DNA from: Homoserinimonas aerilata
GTDB taxonomy: Bacteria; Actinomycetota; Actinomycetes; Actinomycetales; Microbacteriaceae
Direction of reading: 5' to 3'
DNA: 64,000 bases
NCBI RefSeq assembly: GCF_006716125.1
Contig: NZ_VFOM01000005.1
Span: forward strand, 15,464 to 79,463
Part shown: piece by piece, positions 58,284 to 64,000 of the stretch
Layout: each line of letters opens with the position of its first letter
Position numbering within the stretch: the stretch's first letter is position 1
The notes under the pieces: model-generated
What the model saw: only the letters and a program-made list of their open reading frames with translations
Told to the model about the DNA's origin: nothing
The model's database searches: none
Made by a program: the position numbers and the translations under genes

Positions 58284-59874
58284 GCCACGACCTCCTCGGC
58301 GAGAAGGGTGCGATCGTATTTGCCGTTCGGCGAGCGGAGCAGCTCCTCGCGCAGCTCGATGCGCGAGGGCACCATGTAGAGCGGCAGGAGCTTCTTGAGG
58401 GCCGCGGTGAGCGCGACGACGTCGAGACCGGTTGCCGTCGGCGTGGCCACGAGAACGATCCTCTGCCCGAGTGCCGGGTCGTCGACGCCGAGGGCGACCG
58501 CGTCGCGCACGAGGCCCGTGCTGTAGGCGGCCTCCTCGATCTCGTCGGGGCTCACCCGGTAGCCGGATGTCTTGATCATGTGATCCTTCCGGCCCACGAA
58601 ATACAGAAAGCCGTCCGCATCGGCCACGACCGTGTCGCCCGACCACACCGCGGTCTCGGGGGCGCGCCACTGCGGGTGCCGCACGAGGCGGTATCTCTCC
58701 GCGGTGCGCACGGGGTCGTTCCAGTAGCCGAGCGTGACGAGCGCCCCGCGGTGCACGAGCTCGCCCTCCTCGCCGGGTGCACACGGGGTGCCGTCGGGGC
58801 GCAGCACGAGCACCTCGGCGTTCGGGATGGCCCGCCCGATCGAATCGGGTCGACGGTCGACCTCCGCGGGGTCGAGATAGGTGGAGCGGAACGCCTCCGT
58901 GAGGCCGTACATGAGGTACGGCTCGGCGGTCGTGAACACCCCGCGCAGCCGATCGAGTGTGGCCCGGGGCATCCGCCCGCCCGTGTTCGCCCAGTAGCGC
59001 AGCCTCTGCGCGGTCTCCTCCGGCCAGTCCAGGTCGGCGAGCTGCAGCCACAGCGGCGGAACGCAGGTCAGCCCTGTGACGCCGTACTGCTCGCACAGCC
59101 GCGGCACCTCACGCGGCAGCAGGTAGTTCATGAGCACGCAGTGCGCGCCGACGGAGAACGCCGTCGTCACCTGGCTGAGGCCCGCGTCGAAGCTGAGGGG
59201 GAGCACGCTCAGGATGACGTCGTCGCTCGTGTGCCCAGATAGCTGCTCACGCTCTCTGCGCCGACGATCAGGTTGCGGTGGCTGACGACGACGCCCTTGG
59301 GGCTGCCCGTGCTGCCCGAGGTGTACAGGATGGCCGCCGGGTCTACGTCGATCGCGGAGGAGGACGCCGGCTCGCCTGCCGCGAGCTGGCCGTGCTCCCA
59401 GCGGTGGAGCAACAAGGACGCTGCGCCGTCTGCTGCCATGTCACCCGATGCCGTGCGGTCGGATGCTGCCCCGTCACCGACGACGATGACCTGCGTGATG
59501 CGCGTGGCCGGCAGAATGGCCGCGAGCTGCGGCAGCCGCTCGGCCGAGGTCACGAGCACCTCCGCCCCGCTGTCGCTGAGGATGTGCCACACCTGGGTCG
59601 GCTTGAGCACGGGGTTGACGGGCACGAACACGCCCCCGGCGGCGGAGACGGCGAAGATCGACACGACCGTCTCAATGCGCTTCTCGAGGTAGATCGCCAC
59701 CCGGTCGCCGCGCTGCAGGCCCACCGTGAGCAGCTGCGCTGCGGCCGTGCGCGACATCCGCCAGACCTCCTCGTAGTCGACGGTCGTGCCGCGGTAGCTC
59801 AGCGCGGGCGCGGCAGGAGTCGCCGCGGCCGCCTGTGCGAGTAGGTCGTGGAGGTGCGTTCTGATCGCCGTCAC
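58280..59874 (-). pseudogene. AMP-forming acyl-CoA ligase, frame broken once
   Basis: The gene starts at GTG 59874 and reads ANL-family sequence to a stop at 59209 (AILYTSGSTGSPKGVVVSHR is the AMP-binding P-loop). The continuation is in another frame (LPLSFDAGLSQVTTAF onwards, with YGLTEAF, GELVHRG, WSGDTVV, KTSGYRVSPDEIEE and the catalytic lysine in SPNGKYDR). Inserting one A near 59232 (GGCACACG to GGCAACACG) gives the expected junction YLGNTSDDVILSVLPLSF. So an otherwise complete 530-residue enzyme is broken by a one-base deletion, either a sequence error or a recent mutation. It would load an acid onto the acyl carrier protein. Confidence 0.85.
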
Positions 59875-61231
59875 CGTGCGCCCCGCTCTGCGTCTGCGCC
59901 GCGCTCGACGAGATAGCGCTCGAACCCGGTCTCGTCGTCGAGGTCGACGTAGCGCCGCCCCTGCGGATCGGTGTCGGATGCGTCATCCGCTTCGGTCACG
60001 GGCGTGACCTCGAGCGGTGCGAAGCCGGTCAGCCGGTCGAAGACGGAGACGTAGGCAGTGGCCTGCGGCCGCCAGTCCAGGAGTGTGGAGACGCGGGCCC
60101 GGGCCGCCCGGCCGAGCCGCGCGCGAAGCGAGGGGTCGTCGATGAGCGCCTCGACCGCATCCGCGAACGCCGCCACATCGCCGGAGGGCACATAGAGGAG
60201 GGTGTCGCCGCCCGAGACGCGGGTCTCGGTGAGGTCGAACGACACGGCGGGCAGCCCGTAGGCCATGTACTCCATGGTCTTGTTCATCGTCGACAGCTCG
60301 TTGAGCGGGGTCTTCAGATCGGGGCAGAGGCCGATGTCGGCGCGGCTGAGATGCTCCGCGATCTCGGCCCGGTCGACCCGACCGGTGAAGCTCACATGGT
60401 CGTCGAGCCCCAACGCCGTCGACTGGGCCTTCAGCTCCTCGAGGCAGTCGCCGAATCCGAGCAGTGTGGGCCGTCACGGTGCTGCGGCCGCGACGGTGCA
60501 CGAGCTCGTCGACGACGAGCAGCACCTGGTCGACGCCGTCCTGCGGCCCCATGATTCCGAGATAGACGAGGTTGATCTCGCCGGCAGGGCGGGGGTGGTC
60601 CGGATGGATGGGGCGCATCTGCCGGGTGTCTGGCCCGCTGCGAACGACGGTCACCTTGCTGGGCATGCGGCCTCCTCGCCGGATGGCGACCGCCTTGTAC
60701 GACTCGTTGGTCGAGATCACGTGCTGCGCGGCGCGGAAGGTGCGGCGCTCGAGCCAGAGCAGGCCGCGGTGTTCAAGCGCCTTCAGGCCGCCGCGCGGCT
60801 CACCGAAGCGCGACACGAACAGTTCGGGGTTGAGGTCGTGGTGGTCGAACACGAAGTCGACGCCGAAGGGGCGCAACAGCAGCGCGAGCAGCCAGTAGGT
60901 GTCCGGCGGGTTGCAGGCCTGGATCACATCGAAGCGCTGCATCCGGCGTACTTTCAGCGAAAGCCAGGCGGTGCGCACCCAGCTGTACGCGAACTCCCAC
61001 ACGAAGCCGAGGAGCCCCTTCGCCTCGGGCGCGGGGGCGTACTTGTGGATGCTGACGCCGTCGAGCAGCTGATGTGCGGGGTCGCCGGGCCCCTTCGGGC
61101 AGATCACGCTGACGCTGTAGCCGCGGGCCACGAGGGCCTGGGCACTCCAGCCAGACCCGGCGGTCGAGCGGTACCGGCAGATTCTGCACGATGATCAGCA
61201 CATGCGGCGGGGTCGCGGCGCGGGAGGTCAT
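59871..61231 (-). pseudogene. Family 4 glycosyltransferase, frame broken twice
   Basis: Starts at ATG 61231 after GAGGAG (VLIIVQNLPVPLDRRVWLE), then the frame shifts near 61140 (one extra C in TGCCCAGG) into ARGYSVSVICPKGPGD..., which holds the first Rossmann domain; a second extra C near 60470 leads into LGLDDHVSFTGRVDRAEIAE and the donor-binding segment TMEYMAYGLPAVSFD. With both bases removed the protein is about 450 residues and typical GT-B. Overlaps the ligase start by GTGA. Confidence 0.82.
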
Positions 61232-61342
61232 GAGGGCTCCTCAGCTCGGAACCGGCCGGGGCCGGCATCGATGGGACGGATGCTGCTGGTGTGGATGCTG
61301 ATGAGGCGGATGCCGCAGGTCGGATGCTGCTATGTCGGGATG
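61232..61342. other. Gap with scattered GGATGC copies
   Basis: About 110 bp between the broken flippase and the glycosyltransferase; contains several GGATGCTG-type repeats (61276-61340) and the AGGAG of the glycosyltransferase start. No gene seen. Confidence 0.5.
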
Positions 61343-62847
61343 CTAGCCGGGCCGGATTTCTGTCCGCCGAGCTTCGCCGGGAGGCGGGGCAGATACGCGC
61401 GCAAGCTCTGAGACGAGCTGGCGGGCGAGCAGGCGCACGATGACGAGATAGGCGAGCAGCACGGCGACGCCGATGAGCAGGATGCGCACGAGGGGGGCGA
61501 GGCGCCGTCGGTCAGTGCGAGCACCAGCCATCCGGCCCCCGCCCCCGCAGATGGTTGCGGCAGGCGAGGAAGCCGAAAGGCCCGGCGAGGGTTCTCGGCG
61601 ACGTCGCAGGAGCCGGGCGACGAGGAACCAGCGGCTCACGGTGGCGAGCACGGCAACGGCGAGGAAGCCGTAGGCGGCGGCCTCGAGCACCCCACTGCGC
61701 GGTCAGCGCGGTGGCCGCGACGGTGCAGGCGTCGATGAACAGCGCGTAGAGGAACCACCGGCCCGGCCTGCGAGGCAGTTAGAAGAGACGTGGTCGAGGG
61801 TCGCCCCGACGACCAGCAGACCGGCGAGGGCGAGCACTTGGGCGACGCGCGCGCTCTGCTCCCAGCCGTTCGCCGAAGACGATGGGGATCAACAGCGGTT
61901 GCCGCCACCGCGAGAAGAGTCAGGGGCGGGGACATGACCGCGTACGTCATCCCGGAGCGCTTTGCGGTAGGCGCTGCGCAGCGCTCGGAGGAGCCCGGAT
62001 CTTCGCGAACGCGACCGTGGAGACCGGAACGAGCGCCGCCCCCGTGAGGTCTTGCACGATCTGCACGAGCCTCTGCGCGATGTTCAGATAGCCGAGCGCC
62101 GCCATGCCGAGCACGGTCGAGATGATGGCCGCCTCGGCCCAGGCGCGGAACATGGCCACGAACTCGACGCCGAGCACCTGGCTGCCGAAGCGCGCCATGA
62201 CACGGAACTCGGCGTAGGAGAATGCGAAGGCCGGCCGCCAGCGGGCGCCACCCAGGCGAGCACGGCGGTCAGGAACAGCTGAGACCAGGATCTGCCCGAC
62301 CAGCGCCCCACAGCCGAGACCGCCTCGAGCGTCATCCCACCGCCACGACCTGCGCGACCACGGCGGCCACACTGCCCTGCGCGGCGATCGCCCGGAACCG
62401 CATCCCGCGCCGCAGAAGTGCCATGGGAACGGATGCCGTCGCCGTGAACACGACGGCGAGCGAGAGCACCTGCATCACGGGCACGATCTGTTCCGAGCGG
62501 AACACCAGCCCGACGAGGGGAGCGCACAGGATGAGCGCCCCGGCCAGGAGCAGACCGGCGACCGTGGAGAACCAGAACCCGGTGCTCAGCATCCGGCGGT
62601 CCGTTGTGTCGGCCTGCACGATGTAGGCGGCGAATCCCAGATCGGCCAGCAGATAGAAGAAGGGGAGCATGGTGGATGCGGCGGCGACGGTGCCGAAGTC
62701 CTCCGGGCTGAGAAAGCGGGTGAGCACGGCGATCGTGACGAAGCCCGTGATCCTGATCGCCCATTTCTGCACGATCAGCCACAGCACGCCGGAGGCCGCC
62801 TGGCGCCCTATCGAATCCGGCTGCTGCGTGCCTGTCTGTTCTGGCAT
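61343..62847 (-). pseudogene. Oligosaccharide flippase (Wzx/MATE-like), frame broken several times
   Basis: ATG 62847 after GGGGAGGGG starts a typical flippase (GVLWLIVQKWAIRITGFVTI, FLSPEDFGTVAAAS, ADLGFAAYIVQ, FRAIAAQGSVAAVVAQVVAV) that stops at 62332. Homologous sequence then continues in other frames: GALVGQILVSAV and FSYAEFRVMARFGSQVLGVE (about 62300-61950), RWEQSARVAQVLALAGLLV (about 61880-61800), and YGFLAVAVLATVSRWFLVAR (about 61690-61600). At least four shifts are needed to restore about 490 residues and 12-14 helices. It would move lipid-linked units across the membrane. Confidence 0.75.
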
Positions 62848-62895
62848 GTCCCCTCCCCCCTCGTGTTCTCGCGCGTCGTTCCGGTGTGACGGGCG

Positions 62896-64000
62896 TCAGA
62901 GCCCGTACACCTCGTCCTCGATGATCCGCACGATGTCGGCCTGCGCCCGAGCCCATCCGACCCCGCGCACGGACTCGGATGCGGCGCGCGCCGTCTCCGA
63001 GATGCGGGGCCTCGTGACGACCTCGCTGAGCGCCGTCGCGAGTCGGGAGGGGGTCGGCGCGGCCCACACGGCGTGCTCGTTCTGCAGCACGAGCTTCGCG
63101 TGCGCCTCGTCGTTCATGACGGGGATCGCCCCCGCCGCGAGCATCTCCTCCGGCACGAGCGACACGTTCGTGAATGACAGCACGAGCCCGGCGATGCAGG
63201 AGTTGTAGAGCGTGTTGAGCTGCTCGGCGCTGAGCCTGCCGTGCTGCGTCGTCGGGAACGGCAGGCCCGCGATCCGTGAGCCGTAGAAGTGGATCTCCTG
63301 CTCCGGGTGCAGCTCGTGAAACCGCTGCAGGGCGAGGCGCGCCAGCCAGTACCCGCGGCGCGGAAAATCGGGGCGCGCGAAGAAGACGACGCCGGAGCGT
63401 TCGCGCTCCGGCAGCAGCCGGTACACCGTGGTGTCGCATCCGAATTCGGTCACATCGGGCTCGACGCCGATCTCGCTGCGCAGCAGCCCGGCGATCATCT
63501 CACCCAGCGCGATGCAGCGGAAGCCGAAACGGTACGAGTCCTCCGCCAATGCATACATGGCGCCGCGCGCATAGAAGAACGGTTCGTAGTCCTGGATGAA
63601 ATAGAGCCGCCGCATGGGCGAGAAACCGCGGCGGGCCAGCACATGGGCGCTCTCCCACGACGAGGCGACACACGCGTCGACACCATCGATGCCGTCGACG
63701 GCGTTGCGAACCTCGGCACGCAGATCGGGCCACCATTCGCGGATGACCCGCTCCTGAGCCCGGATGTCGCCGGCATAGCGGTCATACAGGAACAGCACGC
63801 AACGGTGGCCGGCCTCCTCGGCGGCCCTGACCATCCGGAACAGCGTCGTGTGCCCTCCGGAGCCGGCGCTCGGCGGCGTCATGATCAGCCGATCGTCAGC
63901 GCCTCGCCGCGCGCGGGTCGAACCGTCGGTACGGCGAGCTCGAGCTGGGTGGAGTCGGCGACGTCGTCGTCGAGCAGTGGCTCGGCGAGGGTCGCCGCGC
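62896..64000 (-). CDS. Glycosyltransferase (WsaF-like GT-B), 5' end outside window, one frameshift
   Basis: The readable part from 63882 leftwards (about 328 residues) has PPSAGSGGHTTLFRMVRAAE, YFIQDYEPFFYARG, FFARPDFPRRGYW and LSFTNVSLVPEEMLAAGAIP, as in rhamnan-type GT-B transferases. Upstream, another frame reads VRPARGEALTIG and stops at TGA 63887; restoring one G near 63886 gives LTIGWIMTPPSAG, the usual lead into this domain. The protein therefore extends past the right edge and carries a one-base deletion here. It is first in this part of the exopolysaccharide operon. Confidence 0.75.
   Translation of the reverse strand, partial: RGDPRRATARRRRRRLHPARARRTDGSTRARRGADDRLIMTPPSAGSGGHTTLFRMVRAAEEAGHRCVLFLYDRYAGDIRAQERVIREWWPDLRAEVRNAVDGIDGVDACVASSWESAHVLARRGFSPMRRLYFIQDYEPFFYARGAMYALAEDSYRFGFRCIALGEMIAGLLRSEIGVEPDVTEFGCDTTVYRLLPERERSGVVFFARPDFPRRGYWLARLALQRFHELHPEQEIHFYGSRIAGLPFPTTQHGRLSAEQLNTLYNSCIAGLVLSFTNVSLVPEEMLAAGAIPVMNDEAHAKLVLQNEHAVWAAPTPSRLATALSEVVTRPRISETARAASESVRGVGWARAQADIVRIIEDEVYGL

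Noticed and set aside
56751..58379. 542-codon plus-strand frame opposite the carrier protein and decarboxylase
   Set aside because: The minus strand encodes well-defined ACP and PLP-decarboxylase motifs with proper overlaps.
1..64000. tRNA, rRNA or known riboswitch genes
   Set aside because: No T-loop/acceptor combination, rRNA core or familiar riboswitch core was recognised by eye; a covariance scan was not possible.

Overview
The window is high-GC DNA with dense, short-spaced genes, many genes whose start codon lies 6-7 nt after a TANNNT box (leaderless transcripts), and very frequent GGATGC/GCATCC hexamers. Together with the gene families this points to an actinobacterium, most likely Microbacteriaceae. 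That assignment is inference from style; there is no rRNA or tRNA here to confirm it.

Layout. 0-4.6 kb: end of a carbohydrate-use cluster (debranching-type glycosidase, LacI regulator, EthD-like protein, Gfo/Idh/MocA oxidoreductase). 4.6-9.0 kb: a small exported protein, a DUF559 endonuclease-fold gene bracketed by 60-nt palindromes, a PadR/DUF4097 pair and a TipAL-like MerR activator. 9.1-12.1 kb: a MocR regulator between two YczE-type membrane protein genes. 12.2-15.4 kb: an RND exporter. 15.6-22.3 kb: a quinate/shikimate catabolic island, with 3-dehydroshikimate dehydratase divergent from a TRAP transporter, quinate/shikimate dehydrogenase and a phosphotriesterase-like hydrolase, followed by a TetR gene; twin 20-bp palindromes sit over both divergent promoters. 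23-25.6 kb: a lactate-permease-type carrier and a lipoprotein esterase. 25.6-28.3 kb: a DEAD-box RNA helicase with a long structured leader and a repetitive disordered N-terminus. 28.3-29.7 kb: a second DUF559 gene flanked by inverted 75-nt elements. 30-32.8 kb: DMT transporter and an AbiE-like regulator/nucleotidyltransferase pair. 32.9-46.9 kb: secreted nuclease/5'-nucleotidase, cysK-cysE, CPBP protease, acyl-CoA oxidase, recQ, an MFS carrier and a beta-propeller protein.

46.9-64 kb is an exopolysaccharide locus read mostly leftwards: glycosyltransferases, O-antigen-ligase-like polymerase, two chain-length (Wzz-like) proteins, polysaccharide deacetylase, a beta-helix protein, a flippase, and a module of AMP ligase, fold-III PLP decarboxylase, acyl carrier protein and asparagine-synthase-like enzyme that resembles the accessory set of exosortase-A polysaccharide operons, although no exosortase is visible. 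From 59.2 kb to the right edge, reading frames break repeatedly by single-base indels.

The most unusual signal is in the repeats. Both DUF559 genes in the window are bracketed by their own pair of palindromic elements, and one of these families also occurs as a solo pair 36 kb away. A separate intergenic hairpin family (GGTCGAGG...TCTCGAGACC) sits at seven gene ends with conserved outer arms and sequence-variable but base-paired interiors.
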